DNA of 64,000 bases from Marivita sp. S6314 (GCF_023015985.1 NZ_JALKAO010000003.1:1-64000), one strand, 5' to 3'; positions 26,127 through 34,750 are shown, numbered from the stretch's first letter. The notes: generated by a model from the sequence alone, not told the origin. Made by a program: numbers and translations.

Positions 26127-27097
26127 AGGTTCTTCGCGCTTTCCTTGATTTCGGAATACTGACCCGACGGGCGGAAACGCCAGAGATAGTCCGGCAGCAC
26201 CGCTTCAAGCGCCACTGGTTTGATGTTCAGATCGTCAAACGATTTCGCCCCGTCCGACACCACGTTGTCGTTGCGCAGGTTCTTGACCTGATCCCGTGTG
26301 ATCATGCTGGGAATCACACCAAGGCTGATCTTGTTCACAAGGTCCGACACCCCGGCCATGATACCTGCAAAAAAGAACGGGATATTCAGGATCAGCCGGC
26401 GACGTCGAATGACAGTCAGCATTTGCTCCATCAACTCGCGGAACGTGCTTACATCCGGGCCGCCCAACTCATAGATGCCGGGGGCCGCATTCCCGTTGAG
26501 GATCAGGCCAGCCGCCTTTGCGATATCATCCACGTAGACCGGCTGAAACTTTGTGTCAGCGCCCACAACGGGCAGGACGGGTCCGAACCGTGTCATGCCT
26601 GCAAAGCGATTGAAAAACGCGTCTTCCGGTCCGAACACAATCGACGGACGCAGGATTGCGGCGTTTGGCATATGCTCAAGAACGCCGGACTCCCCAAGCG
26701 CCTTGGTGCGCTGGTAATCGCTGTCGCCGTCTGCATCCGCGCCAATCGCAGAGATATGCACAAGCGTCTCGATCCCCTGGCTCGCAGCCAGCCGCGCGAC
26801 GCGTTCCGCGCCATCGGCTTGAATCGCGTCGAACGTGTTCTTGCCAGCTTCGGCCAGGATGCCAACGCAATTCACAACAGCATCCGCACCCTGCATCGCA
26901 GCCAGAACGCTCGCATCGTCGCGGATATTGCAGAGAATCGGTTCGACCTGACCCACCACACCATAGGGTTTGACAAAGATCGCCTCATTCGGTCGTCGAA
27001 CCGCAACGCGCACGCGCCATCCGTCTTTCGCCATACGGCGCGCGATATAGCGCCCAATGAACCCCGAGCCGCCGTAAATTGTGACGAGTTTGGACAT
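26117..27097 (-). CDS. NDUFA9-like NAD(P)-binding protein (atypical SDR)
   Basis: A 326-residue atypical short-chain dehydrogenase with the N-terminal dinucleotide fold TIYGGSGFIGRYIARRMAKD and the DYQRTKALGE and LRPSIVFGPEDAFFNRFAGM stretches typical of the complex I NDUFA9 subunit family. In alphaproteobacteria this protein supports complex I assembly or stability, but relatives also act in other reactions. Start MSKLVTI was set at the Rossmann strand. A single gene; complex I genes are not in the window. Confidence 0.88.
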   Translation of the reverse strand: MSKLVTIYGGSGFIGRYIARRMAKDGWRVRVAVRRPNEAIFVKPYGVVGQVEPILCNIRDDASVLAAMQGADAVVNCVGILAEAGKNTFDAIQADGAERVARLAASQGIETLVHISAIGADADGDSDYQRTKALGESGVLEHMPNAAILRPSIVFGPEDAFFNRFAGMTRFGPVLPVVGADTKFQPVYVDDIAKAAGLILNGNAAPGIYELGGPDVSTFRELMEQMLTVIRRRRLILNIPFFFAGIMAGVSDLVNKISLGVIPSMITRDQVKNLRNDNVVSDGAKSFDDLNIKPVALEAVLPDYLWRFRPSGQYSEIKESAKNLRA

Positions 27098-27200
27098 CTG
27101 AATGCTCCTGGCCAGATCTTGAATGACCTCTATCCCCGTCACGTGCGACGGGCAAGATGAAGGATTGCCGCAAAGGGCACAGGTTCTGTCAAAAAGGTCG

Positions 27201-27228
27201 TTGACACCCATTGGGGACAAGATTAAAC
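27201..27228 (+). promoter_or_regulatory. promoter of tRNA-Leu
   Basis: Consensus TTGACA (27201-27206), a 16-bp spacer and TTAAAC (27223-27228), ending 18 bp before the mature tRNA 5' end. The placement fits a stable-RNA promoter. Confidence 0.6.
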
Positions 27229-27246
27229 GCCTGCCTCACGACACCT

Positions 27247-27333
27247 GCCCAGGTGGCGGAATTGGTAGACGCGCTAGCTTCAGGTGCTAGTGTCTGTATG
27301 GACGTGGAGGTTCGAGTCCTCTCCTGGGCACCA
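27247..27333 (+). tRNA. tRNA-Leu (anticodon CAG)
   Basis: A full cloverleaf with long variable arm. Acceptor GCCCAGG pairs with CCTGGGC before discriminator A; CCA is encoded. The anticodon stem CTAGC/GCTAG carries loop TTCAGGT, giving anticodon CAG (reads CUG). The T arm contains GGTTCGAGTCC. No integrase or attachment-site duplication follows. Confidence 0.97.
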
Positions 27334-27339
27334 AAAAAC

Positions 27340-27363
27340 GTAAGAGCATCGCCTTACACGTGT
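27340..27363 (+). terminator. possible terminator after tRNA-Leu
   Basis: CGTAAG and CTTACACG can pair around AGCATCGC just after the CCA end, followed by CGTTTTCTTT. The stem is short (5-6 bp), so confidence is low. Confidence 0.35.
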
Positions 27364-27458
27364 CGCGTTTTCTTTACCAATCCGTTCGACGCATGCACCA
27401 CAGAAGTGTGCGGTCCATCTTAGCCATCTGGCAAAGAAGACGCTCCGACCCTTCCGTC

Positions 27459-28241
27459 TTAGTCGAATGCTGAATCGCGTCCCTCGGGATGGACGGTTTG
27501 GTAGTAATCGCGGAGCGCCAACGCGCCTGCTGCTGCCTCATCCAGAACAATTGTCGCGCGGGCATGGAGTTGAAGCGCGGACGCAGGGCACACCGCAGTC
27601 AGCGGGCCCTCGATCATGTCAGCCACTGCCTTGGCCTTGGCCTCACCGGTTGCGATCAACAGGCACATGCGGGATTCCAGTATCGTCGCGACACCTGTGG
27701 TGATCGCGTATTTCGGTGTCTCGTCGAAGGATGCGAAATAGCGCTGGTTGGCTTGCCTGGTGCTGTGGGTCAGGGTTTTGACGCGAGTGCGCGAACCAAG
27801 GCTGGCGGTGGGTTCGTTGAATCCGATATGCCCGTTTTGACCGATTCCCAACAGCTGCAGGTCAATGCCCCCGGCCTTTGCGATCAGGGCCTCATAGGCA
27901 TCCGATGCGATCCGGGGATCCGGTGCATCACCTTTGGGTAAATGCGTGCGGGACGGATCGATGTCGACGTGATCAAAAAACGTCTCCTGCATGAAATGGT
28001 GATACGAGCAGGGATGGTCCGGCGACAGGCCGATGTATTCGTCCAGGTTGAAGCTGGTGGTCTGCGCGAATGACAGTCCCGCCTCGCGGTGCCGCTGCGC
28101 CAGTTCGGAATAAAGCGGCACCATCGTGCCGCCAGTGGCCAGACCCAGAACCGCGTCAGGCTGCTTGGTCACTGTGTCGGCAACAATATCCGCCGCGCGG
28201 GTGATGGCGGTTTGCTGGTCGGGAAGGATCAGTACTTTCAT
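27459..28241 (-). CDS. nagB: glucosamine-6-phosphate deaminase
   Basis: A 260-residue NagB that isomerises and deaminates GlcN6P to Fru6P and ammonia, feeding glycolysis. Signatures: LGLATGGTMVPLY (phosphate loop), FNLDEYIGL with the catalytic Asp, GIGQNGHIGFNEP, and an A-T-G-E-A-K-A late motif. It is the last gene of the sialic acid operon, overlapping nanK by an ATGA. It consumes the product of NagA, which is not encoded in this window. Confidence 0.95.
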   Translation of the reverse strand: MKVLILPDQQTAITRAADIVADTVTKQPDAVLGLATGGTMVPLYSELAQRHREAGLSFAQTTSFNLDEYIGLSPDHPCSYHHFMQETFFDHVDIDPSRTHLPKGDAPDPRIASDAYEALIAKAGGIDLQLLGIGQNGHIGFNEPTASLGSRTRVKTLTHSTRQANQRYFASFDETPKYAITTGVATILESRMCLLIATGEAKAKAVADMIEGPLTAVCPASALQLHARATIVLDEAAAGALALRDYYQTVHPEGRDSAFD

Positions 28242-29146
28242 ACGCTTTCCTTTCGCAGATGCGCGGCCAGCGCACCGATCAATGGCGCGCCATGCCCCAA
28301 ACTGGCGTGCACGATTTTGGGCCGGAACAATTCGGGTTCTTCGCGCATCGCGGCGGCCACCTTGTCCAGATATCCCGGTGCCAGCCCGATACTGCCCCCC
28401 AGCGCGACGGTGTCGAGGCCAAGTATCGCCGTGAGATCACCAATCAACGTGGCAACGGCGCGGGCTGATGTGGTCACGATCCGGCTGGCCCAATCCTGTC
28501 CGTCGGCGGCCGCTTCAAAGACATTGCGGGCGTCGATCCCTTGTTTGCCAAATGCAGCGGCGGCGGCAGCAATCCCGCGTCCGCCAGCGATGCTTTCGAC
28601 CGTGGCCTGACGCCCGCTGCCGCAGACGGCATCGGCGAACCGGCTGGACACGAAACCCACATGCCCGGCAAGCCCATTGGCGCAGGACAGGAGGCGTTTG
28701 TTGATCACCAAGCCACCGCCGACGCCGGTCGATACCGTGATGTAGGCAAAGCTATCGCTTTCTGCGCCAGCGCCGAACAATGCTTCGGCAACCGCCGCGG
28801 CCCCGGCATCGTTCAGACAGGTTGCCGCCCCAATGGTGCGGTTAAGCTCTGTTGTCAGGTCAACATCCTGAATGGCGGACAACGTGCCCGTGTTCACCGC
28901 GTGCCATTTGCCGGACCGATCAATTCGTCCCGCCACGGCCACACCCAGCGGTGCGCCGCGCGTGTGACCCAACTCCTTCAGCAATGCCTCAATGGCAGCG
29001 ATTTGCGCGGCAGGGTCGGCGGCCCCATCGGTCGGTGAAAGCCGCCGATCCACCACGATGCCTTTCTCGATCCGGGCAACAGCGGTTTTTGTGCCGCCAA
29101 GATCGGCGGCGAACCCTTTCAGGGCAGTGCGGGCAATGTCAGTCAT
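28238..29146 (-). CDS. nanK: N-acetylmannosamine kinase (ROK family)
   Basis: A 302-residue ROK kinase phosphorylating ManNAc at C6. It has the phosphate loop ADLGGTKTAVA, the TCLNDAGAAAVAEA catalytic stretch, and VSTGVGGGLVI. The usual ROK zinc motif (C-x-C-G-x-x-G-C type) is degenerate: VCGSGRQATVESIAGG keeps only one Cys. Gene order between nanE and nagB supports NanK over a generic glucokinase. Four-base gap after nanE; ATGA overlap with nagB. Confidence 0.9.
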   Translation of the reverse strand: MTDIARTALKGFAADLGGTKTAVARIEKGIVVDRRLSPTDGAADPAAQIAAIEALLKELGHTRGAPLGVAVAGRIDRSGKWHAVNTGTLSAIQDVDLTTELNRTIGAATCLNDAGAAAVAEALFGAGAESDSFAYITVSTGVGGGLVINKRLLSCANGLAGHVGFVSSRFADAVCGSGRQATVESIAGGRGIAAAAAAFGKQGIDARNVFEAAADGQDWASRIVTTSARAVATLIGDLTAILGLDTVALGGSIGLAPGYLDKVAAAMREEPELFRPKIVHASLGHGAPLIGALAAHLRKESV

Positions 29147-29150
29147 GGCT

Positions 29151-29834
29151 TTATCTCAAGGCCTGTCTGATCTCTGTGGCAAACCATCCTGTCATAATCT
29201 CCAACCGCGTCAGCGCAGTGCCAACGGTGACGGCATCCGCCCCTGCCTGCAAGGCCTGCGCCGCCAATGCGGGTGTGTTCACGCGGCCTTCGGCCATGAC
29301 AAAGCTGTCCAGCGCGCGGAAGGCGCGGATCAGGTCCGTGTCCAGGCCATCTGCCCGATCAGCGGTCTCGTCTGTATAGCCCGAAAGGGTTGTTCCAAGG
29401 ATGCTGGCCCCTTCGCGCAAGGCACGTTCGCCATCCGCGCGCGTCGAACAATCGGCCATTGCCAGGACACCCGCCTCGCGGATCGCTTGCACGATGACAG
29501 CCGATGTTTCGGGACGGGGTCGGTCGGTTGCATCATAGGCGATGATGTCGGCCCCGGCTTCGGCCAGCGCTTTGACATCCGCCACGTAGGGCGTGATGCG
29601 GACCGGGCTGTCCGCCAGATCGCGTTTGAGGATGGCGATGATCGGCACCGACACGGTGGGCCGAACGGCCTTCAGGTTGTCTACGCCTTCGATCCGCAAA
29701 CCCTGCGCGCCCCCGGCGACGGCGGCTTGCGCCATGGCTGCGACGATGTCGGGCCGGTCCAGCGGGCCGTCATCAACGGGCTGGCACGACACAACGAGAC
29801 CGCCGCGCAAGTGTTTCAAAACGTCCATGTGCAT
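29151..29834 (-). CDS. nanE: N-acetylmannosamine-6-phosphate 2-epimerase
   Basis: A 227-residue TIM-barrel epimerase converting ManNAc6P to GlcNAc6P. Signatures: LVVSCQPVDDGPLD, GAQGLRIEGVDNLKAVR, PIIAILKRDL, ADIIAYDATDRPRP, MADCSTRADGERAL, and AEGRVNTPALAAQALQAGAD with VTVGTALTR. The start at 29834 shares one base with the siaM stop (TGATG), indicating translational coupling; an ATG two codons later is equally possible. Confidence 0.95.
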   Translation of the reverse strand: MHMDVLKHLRGGLVVSCQPVDDGPLDRPDIVAAMAQAAVAGGAQGLRIEGVDNLKAVRPTVSVPIIAILKRDLADSPVRITPYVADVKALAEAGADIIAYDATDRPRPETSAVIVQAIREAGVLAMADCSTRADGERALREGASILGTTLSGYTDETADRADGLDTDLIRAFRALDSFVMAEGRVNTPALAAQALQAGADAVTVGTALTRLEIMTGWFATEIRQALR

Positions 29835-31108
29835 CAATCCATCAGGCTTGGAAGGCCGGTGACCAGAATTGGAAACACGCAGATCAGGATCAGCACAACG
29901 AAGGGCGGGATCAGCCAGGGCAGGATCGCCTTGGCCAGCCGCTGATACGGGATGCCCCCGACCTGCGCGACCACGAACAAAGCCATCCCCATCGGCGGTG
30001 TCAGGATCGAAATCATCAGGTTCAGGACGGTGATGATCCCAAAATGCACCGGGTCAATCCCAAAGCCCATGGCGACCGGCACAAGGATCGGCACGACGAC
30101 AAGCAGGATGACCAAGGCCTCGATAAAGCAGCCAAGGAAAAAGATCATCACGTTGACGGCGATCAGGAAGGTGAGCGGGCTGTCCGCGATGGACAGGAAG
30201 AAGGTTGCGATCTGTTGCGGAGCCTGTTCGCGCGCCATGATGAAGCTGAGCAATCCCACACCTGCCACGATGGTCGCGATGGAGGCGGAAGTGACTGTGG
30301 TCTCGTAGATCGAATCCCACAGCTTGCGCCACGTCAGTTCGCGGTAAAACACAAGGTCGATCAGGATCGCATAGAGCACGGTGATTGCCGCGGCCTCCGT
30401 CGGCGAGAACAGCCCCGAAAAGATGCCGCCGACGATGACAACAGGTGTCATCAGTGCGGGCAGGGATTTGACAAAAAGGGTCCCGATTTCGCCCGCACTG
30501 CTGCGCGGATCGGTGGGGTAGTTGCGCTTGCGGGCAATAAACCAGACCATTGTCATCAGCGCGATGGCGCACATGACACCCGGCACGATGCCGCCAAGAA
30601 AGAGCTTGCCGATCGAGACATTCGCGATCACGCCGTACAGCACCATGGTGATCGACGGCGGCACCAGCGGGCCAATCATCGACGATGCGGCGGTGACGGC
30701 ACCGGCGAAATCATCATCGTAGCCCGCCTTGCGCATGGCTTCGATTTCCATCTTTCCAAGGCCACCGGCATCTGCCAGGGCCGACCCGGACATGCCGGAA
30801 AAGAACAGCGAGGCCAGCACGTTCACATGGCCCAACCCACCGGTGATGTGACCCACAAGCGACCGTGCAAAACCGAACAGATGGTTGGTGATCCCGGCCG
30901 AGTTCAACACGCCTGCGGCAAGGATAAAGAGGGGCACCGCCAACAGCGGAAAGCTGTTGAGCCCATCCACCATCCGCTGCGCAGCAAAGCTGATCCCCAT
31001 GCCGGTGTAGTAGAAATACCCCATGGACACGAAGATCATCGCGATACCAATCGGCACGCCGATCAGTACGAAAACGAGCCACATGATACCGACAACGGCA
31101 AGGGTCAT
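29834..31108 (-). CDS. siaM: TRAP transporter large permease (sialic acid type)
   Basis: A 424-residue DctM-type permease with about 12 hydrophobic segments. Family motifs: LFFSGMSGSALADAGGLGKM, SMIGPLVPPSITMVLYG, IFSGLFSPTEAAAITVLYA, ILTPPMGMALFVVAQVG. Sits between siaQ and nanE with 4-bp and 1-bp overlaps, so N-acetylneuraminate or a related sugar acid is the inferred substrate. Works with SiaP and SiaQ as a Na+-coupled secondary transporter. Confidence 0.93.
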   Translation of the reverse strand: MTLAVVGIMWLVFVLIGVPIGIAMIFVSMGYFYYTGMGISFAAQRMVDGLNSFPLLAVPLFILAAGVLNSAGITNHLFGFARSLVGHITGGLGHVNVLASLFFSGMSGSALADAGGLGKMEIEAMRKAGYDDDFAGAVTAASSMIGPLVPPSITMVLYGVIANVSIGKLFLGGIVPGVMCAIALMTMVWFIARKRNYPTDPRSSAGEIGTLFVKSLPALMTPVVIVGGIFSGLFSPTEAAAITVLYAILIDLVFYRELTWRKLWDSIYETTVTSASIATIVAGVGLLSFIMAREQAPQQIATFFLSIADSPLTFLIAVNVMIFFLGCFIEALVILLVVVPILVPVAMGFGIDPVHFGIITVLNLMISILTPPMGMALFVVAQVGGIPYQRLAKAILPWLIPPFVVLILICVFPILVTGLPSLMD

Positions 31109-31584
31109 AGCGTGGGTTCCCGTGTGACAGATACATCGCGGCGTCCAAGCAGGCGACGGATGATCCGGTGCAGGATCAGGACAAACCCAACAAGCGCCGA
31201 TGCATAAAGCACGGCATCCGTGGTGGGCAGCGTGACACTGATGTTGTTGGCGGTCCGCAGAACGGTCTTGTACCCGATCCAGATCAGGTGGCCGACCAGA
31301 CCAAGAAAGACGAGGTCGATGAGCGTGTAAAGGACCAATCGGAATTTTTCCGGCAGCATCTCAGCCAGAAACGCCATTTTCAGCTGGCCGTCCTGACGTT
31401 CAACCTCGGCAATGCCGATGAAGGCCATCCAGACCCAGATCCAGCGCGCCGCTTCTTCGGTCCAGACAGGGCCGCGCAAGATCGGTGTGCGTCCGAAGAT
31501 CTGAAGAAGAACAACGCCGATCAGCACGATAAAGAGGATCGACGCGATGATGCCCTCGATGCTGTATGTGCGGGGTGGTTTCAT
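31105..31584 (-). CDS. siaQ: TRAP transporter small permease
   Basis: A 159-residue four-helix DctQ-type protein (IIASILFIVLIGVVLLQIFG, ARWIWVWMAFIGIAEVERQD, LIDLVFLGLVGHLIWIGYKT, VLYASALVGFVLILHRIIRR). The W-T-E-E-A-A-R motif before helix 2 is typical. The start codon lies 27-33 bp downstream of a strong intercistronic hairpin; the stop overlaps siaM. Confidence 0.92.
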   Translation of the reverse strand: MKPPRTYSIEGIIASILFIVLIGVVLLQIFGRTPILRGPVWTEEAARWIWVWMAFIGIAEVERQDGQLKMAFLAEMLPEKFRLVLYTLIDLVFLGLVGHLIWIGYKTVLRTANNISVTLPTTDAVLYASALVGFVLILHRIIRRLLGRRDVSVTREPTL

Positions 31585-31616
31585 CGTCGCCGCTCCTTGC
31601 GGGTTTGCCTGTGATG

Positions 31617-31641
31617 TCTGCGGGGGCGGAACCCCCGCAGA
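31617..31641 (-). terminator. intercistronic stem-loop between siaP and siaQ
   Basis: A perfect 10-bp stem TCTGCGGGGG / CCCCCGCAGA with a CGGAA loop, 9 bp after the siaP stop and 33 bp before siaQ. No T-tract, so it more likely stabilises the binding-protein mRNA or attenuates read-through than ends the operon. Confidence 0.7.
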
Positions 31642-31649
31642 CCGATGTG

Positions 31650-32612
31650 TTATTCGCCGCGGATACGGGCGATGGCCCCTTCGCCGAACTGCTCTTCAAG
31701 CGTGTCGTAGTAAGGCTGCATTGCCGCGCGGAACGGCGCAAGGTCGGGACGGGTGATCGTCAGACCGCGCTCTTCGAACGTGGCAACCAGATCTTCCTCG
31801 GCCTGAACCGTGCGGGAGTTGTTCAGCTCGCCACCGGCGGCGACAGCTTCCATGATCCAGCCCTTTTCCTCGTCTGAAAGCGAGGTCCACAAGTCGTTCG
31901 CGATCTGCACCGCAGCGGACGCCACAAAGTGGTTGGTCATCGCGACATGGCTCTGCACTTCGTAGAACTTCATCGCTTCGATGGTGGGCAGCGGGTTTTC
32001 CTGCGCATCAACCTGATTGGTCTGCAGTGCGAGGTAGACCTCGGCAAAAGCCACCGGAGCCGGGGTCGCGCCGACGTTTTCGGCATATGCGATCAGGAAC
32101 GGGACGTTGGGTGTGCGCATGCGCAGGCCGGCCATGTCATCCATGGATTCAACCGCGCGGTTGGCCGTTGTCTGACGGGTGCCATAGTACCAGACATCCA
32201 AAAGATGTACGCCATTCGCTTGGAACTTGGTTGCCATCTCCTGGCCCCAATCCCCCGCGATGATCTCTTTCAGGTGATCGAAATCGTCGGCCACGTAGGG
32301 CGCTCCGATGAGGTTCAGTTCCGGGATGATGTAGGACATGTCCGGATAGCCGGTGATCACCATGTCCAGTTCGCCCGCCTGAAGCTGGGCCACCATGGCT
32401 TTGAAATCACCAAGGGTCGAGGACGGGAACAGGTTGACCGTCAACTCACCGCCGGACACCTCTGCCAGCGTGCTGGCGAACGCTTGTGCGCCTGCATAGA
32501 CGTTGCTGGCTTCGTTGTCCTGCATGCCGAAGGTTAGTTCGCGTTCGGCGAGCGCCGGTACCGCAAAAGCCAGTGTGGTCGCACAGGCGAGTAGGGTGGT
32601 TCTAAGTGTCAT
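31650..32612 (-). CDS. siaP: TRAP transporter substrate-binding protein (sialic acid type)
   Basis: A 320-residue DctP-family protein with signal peptide (TLLACATTLAFAVPALA) and the order QDNEASNVYAGAQAFASTLA, LFPSSTLGDFKAMVAQLQAG, GLRMRTPNVPFLIAY (containing the conserved Arg that binds the substrate carboxylate), and LQTNQVDAQENPLPTI. Start MTLRTT follows AAGGAGG. Its placement directly downstream of nanR and upstream of siaQM-nanEK-nagB suggests N-acetylneuraminate, but the binding residues were not modelled. Confidence 0.9.
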   Translation of the reverse strand: MTLRTTLLACATTLAFAVPALAERELTFGMQDNEASNVYAGAQAFASTLAEVSGGELTVNLFPSSTLGDFKAMVAQLQAGELDMVITGYPDMSYIIPELNLIGAPYVADDFDHLKEIIAGDWGQEMATKFQANGVHLLDVWYYGTRQTTANRAVESMDDMAGLRMRTPNVPFLIAYAENVGATPAPVAFAEVYLALQTNQVDAQENPLPTIEAMKFYEVQSHVAMTNHFVASAAVQIANDLWTSLSDEEKGWIMEAVAAGGELNNSRTVQAEEDLVATFEERGLTITRPDLAPFRAAMQPYYDTLEEQFGEGAIARIRGE

Positions 32613-32664
32613 CGGGTCCTCCTTGATGTTCGATGAACGGCGACACGTCTCGTCGCCTGTCGTT

Positions 32665-33408
32665 TCAGTGTTGCGGTGGGTCATCCCCGTTGGATGACAG
32701 CCGTGGGGCCTGCAATCGGGCGCGGTAGGAGCGCGTCAGGTGGCGGTCCATGACGTCCGTTGCAGTCAGCACTTCGCCGTCCAGAACTGCCTGGTAGATC
32801 TGACGGTGTTCTTCGTAAGCGATCTGGTCATACCGCATCGCATCATCCGTCGGCGGGCGATGGGCAATCATCGTGCTGACGAACATGTCGTGCAGCGCCA
32901 GGATGATCGGGTTTCCGACAACCGACACAAGGGCGCGATGAAACGCGATATCTGTCGTTGCGAAATGGGCGGTGCCGATGGCATCAAAGTTTTCTTCAAG
33001 CGCGCATTTCAGTTTCGTCAACTGTGTGTTGTCGGCCCGTTTTGCCGCCTCGCGCGCAGCACCGGTTTCGATGAACTGGCGCATCTGCTCAAGATGAGCA
33101 CCGCTTTCCGCATCGCCAAAGATCTCGCGGATGTGATCACCGGCCCCTTTCAGAACGTTGGTGATCGATGGCAGGGCCGCGCGGGGGCGCTTGCCTGCGC
33201 CCGAAATGGCGTACCCCCGCATCTGCAATTGGGCGAGTGCCTCGCGCACAGTGGGGCGCGAGGCGGAGAACCGTTCGCATAGGTCGCGTTCGGTCGGCAA
33301 CGGTGTATCGGGAGGGAATCCGCCGCGCCGGATGTCAGCGATCAATGCGTCCGCGATCACGTCAGGCGTGTTGCGCGGTGCCGTGTCGGACGTGTTGGTC
33401 ACTGGCAT
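32665..33408 (-). CDS. nanR: GntR/FadR-type (FCD) repressor NanR
   Basis: A 247-residue regulator: an N-terminal winged HTH (LPTERDLCERFSASRPTVRE, residues ~37-56) and a C-terminal FCD ligand domain with metal-ligand histidines (FHRALVSVVGN, EEHRQIYQAVL, DRHLTRSYRARL). It is adjacent to and divergent from nanA, and the intergenic region contains two sites of the TNGT-N3-ACNA type bound by this subfamily. A sialic-acid-responsive repressor of nanA and siaPQM-nanEK-nagB is the likely role. Confidence 0.9.
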   Translation of the reverse strand: MPVTNTSDTAPRNTPDVIADALIADIRRGGFPPDTPLPTERDLCERFSASRPTVREALAQLQMRGYAISGAGKRPRAALPSITNVLKGAGDHIREIFGDAESGAHLEQMRQFIETGAAREAAKRADNTQLTKLKCALEENFDAIGTAHFATTDIAFHRALVSVVGNPIILALHDMFVSTMIAHRPPTDDAMRYDQIAYEEHRQIYQAVLDGEVLTATDVMDRHLTRSYRARLQAPRLSSNGDDPPQH

Positions 33409-33428
33409 TTGGTCTCTCCTCTCGCATT

Positions 33429-33443
33429 TTTGGTAAGACCAAA
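33429..33443. promoter_or_regulatory. NanR operator candidate 1 (TTTGGT-N3-ACCAAA)
   Basis: A perfect 6-bp inverted repeat around AAG, containing TGGT-N3-ACCA, which fits the TNGT-N3-ACNA consensus of FCD-type GntR regulators. It lies 20-35 bp before the nanR start, positioned for autoregulation. Confidence 0.7.
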
Positions 33444-33451
33444 CATAATTC

Positions 33452-33462
33452 TTGTCAAACTA
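33452..33462. promoter_or_regulatory. NanR operator candidate 2 (TTGT-N3-ACTA)
   Basis: Fits TNGT-N3-ACNA exactly. Its centre is 21 bp, about two helical turns, from the first site, allowing cooperative binding on one DNA face. A third near-match (TTGT-AAG-GCTA) lies at 33506-33516. Confidence 0.55.
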
Positions 33463-33569
33463 AAATTGGCCGTTGTATTGATGTGCATAATATCCATCCG
33501 TGCTTTTGTAAGGCTAAGCCGCTCACCGGTAGGCAACTCTAGCATGAGAACAAAAGGGGTGAGACAGCG

Positions 33570-34472
33570 ATGACCAAGACACTGACCGGCATGTATGCCG
33601 CATTGATGACGGGCCTGTCGGATGACGCGGAATTCGACGAGGCGCGCCAAACAAAGCTGACCGAGTACGTTCTCAAACAAGGGTTGGCGGGGCTGTATGT
33701 CGGGGGCAGCAGCGGCGAAGCCGGATTGCTGGGCGTAGACGAATTGTCGGTGCAGCAAGGCATTGTTGCCGATTGCGCCAAGGATAGCGGAACGCGCCTG
33801 ATCGCCCATGTCGGTATGCCAAACCTGCGCGATTCCATTCGTCTGGCCACGCAAGCCGCAGATCTGGGATACGAGGCGCTGTCTGCCCTGCCGCCACATT
33901 CCTATCCGTTCAGCGATGAAGAAATCGAAAGCTACTACCGTGACCTCGCCGCAGCCACGGACCTGCCATTGATCGTATACGAAGTGCCGATCCGCACGGG
34001 ACGCCCGATCCCGCTCGACTCTCTGGTGCGGATCCTCGGCTTTCCGAATGTCTCGGGCATCAAGTTCACGTCGACCGACATGTTCAAGTTCTCCATGCTG
34101 CGCCGCAGATGCCCGGACAGCAGCTATTTCTTCGGGTTTGACGAAATTTACCTGACCGGAGGCGTGCTTGGCGCTGATGGCGGCATTGGCACGACCTACA
34201 ACGTGTTGGGCAAACTCTACGTCGCACTTGATGCCGCGATGCGGGCCGGCGATTTGCCCCGCGCGCAGGAATTGCAGGATGTCTCGCAGATCTTTGTCGA
34301 AGCGCTGCTGGAAACCGGTGTCCTGCCCGGCATGAAAACCGCGCTGCGCCTTCTGGGCATCGAATGCGGCCCGACCCGCACACCGATGTTGCTACGAATG
34401 TCACAAGACAAGGCCGACGCCCACATGCGCGCGGTGCTTGACCGGCCTGAGGTCATAGCCTGGCTTGTTTAA
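33570..34472 (+). CDS. nanA: N-acetylneuraminate lyase
   Basis: A 300-residue DapA/NanA-family aldolase cleaving sialic acid to ManNAc and pyruvate. It has the carboxylate-binding loop YVGGSSGEAG (residues ~43-52), catalytic Tyr137 in LIVYEVPIRTG and Schiff-base Lys165 in GIKFTSTD. GGSSGEA replaces the GSTGE form common in E. coli NanA. Divergent from nanR and the uptake genes, with operators between. Context makes NanA far likelier than DapA. Confidence 0.93.
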   Translation: MTKTLTGMYAALMTGLSDDAEFDEARQTKLTEYVLKQGLAGLYVGGSSGEAGLLGVDELSVQQGIVADCAKDSGTRLIAHVGMPNLRDSIRLATQAADLGYEALSALPPHSYPFSDEEIESYYRDLAAATDLPLIVYEVPIRTGRPIPLDSLVRILGFPNVSGIKFTSTDMFKFSMLRRRCPDSSYFFGFDEIYLTGGVLGADGGIGTTYNVLGKLYVALDAAMRAGDLPRAQELQDVSQIFVEALLETGVLPGMKTALRLLGIECGPTRTPMLLRMSQDKADAHMRAVLDRPEVIAWLV

Positions 34473-34714
34473 GCTGGTGCGATTGCTCCTTTGCGTAAAA
34501 CGCTATCATTTTGAGCAGGCAACACTTGCATGCACGTGCGGATTACTGTCAGCGGAAATTTCGACGCGCCAAGCATGTGGTTATTTGGCCTCGTGTCTTT
34601 CCTGAACAAGGCCGTTTTCCCCGATACAGGATAATCTCGTCAGTCCCCGGCGTTCGGGTAATTCAGATCAGCCAAAGGTATTTCCCGCATGCAGGAGCCA
34701 TCAGGGATCAGAAG

Positions 34715-34745
34715 ACACCCGCCGCAGTCGTGCTGCGGCGGGTGT
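34715..34745. terminator. hairpin closing the fahA operon
   Basis: A perfect 13-bp stem ACACCCGCCGCAG / CTGCGGCGGGTGT with a 5-base loop, 5 bp past the fahA stop (reverse strand). It probably ends the hmg operon and could also stop read-through from nanA. The rest of the 278-bp gap from nanA (34473-34714) shows no gene or clear motif. Confidence 0.8.
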
Positions 34746-34750
34746 GGTGT

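Noticed and set aside
26117-27097. Evidence for a complex I gene cluster
   Set aside because: Only the NDUFA9-like protein is present; no nuo genes occur in the window.
27247-27458. tRNA-Leu as an integration site for a mobile element
   Set aside because: No integrase, no duplicated tRNA 3' end and no composition change; the sialic acid locus starts on the opposite strand with normal codon use.
30044-31207. 387-codon open frame antisense to the sialic acid permease genes
   Set aside because: Extremely His/Asp/Gln-rich translation opposite membrane-helix codons; no start signal.
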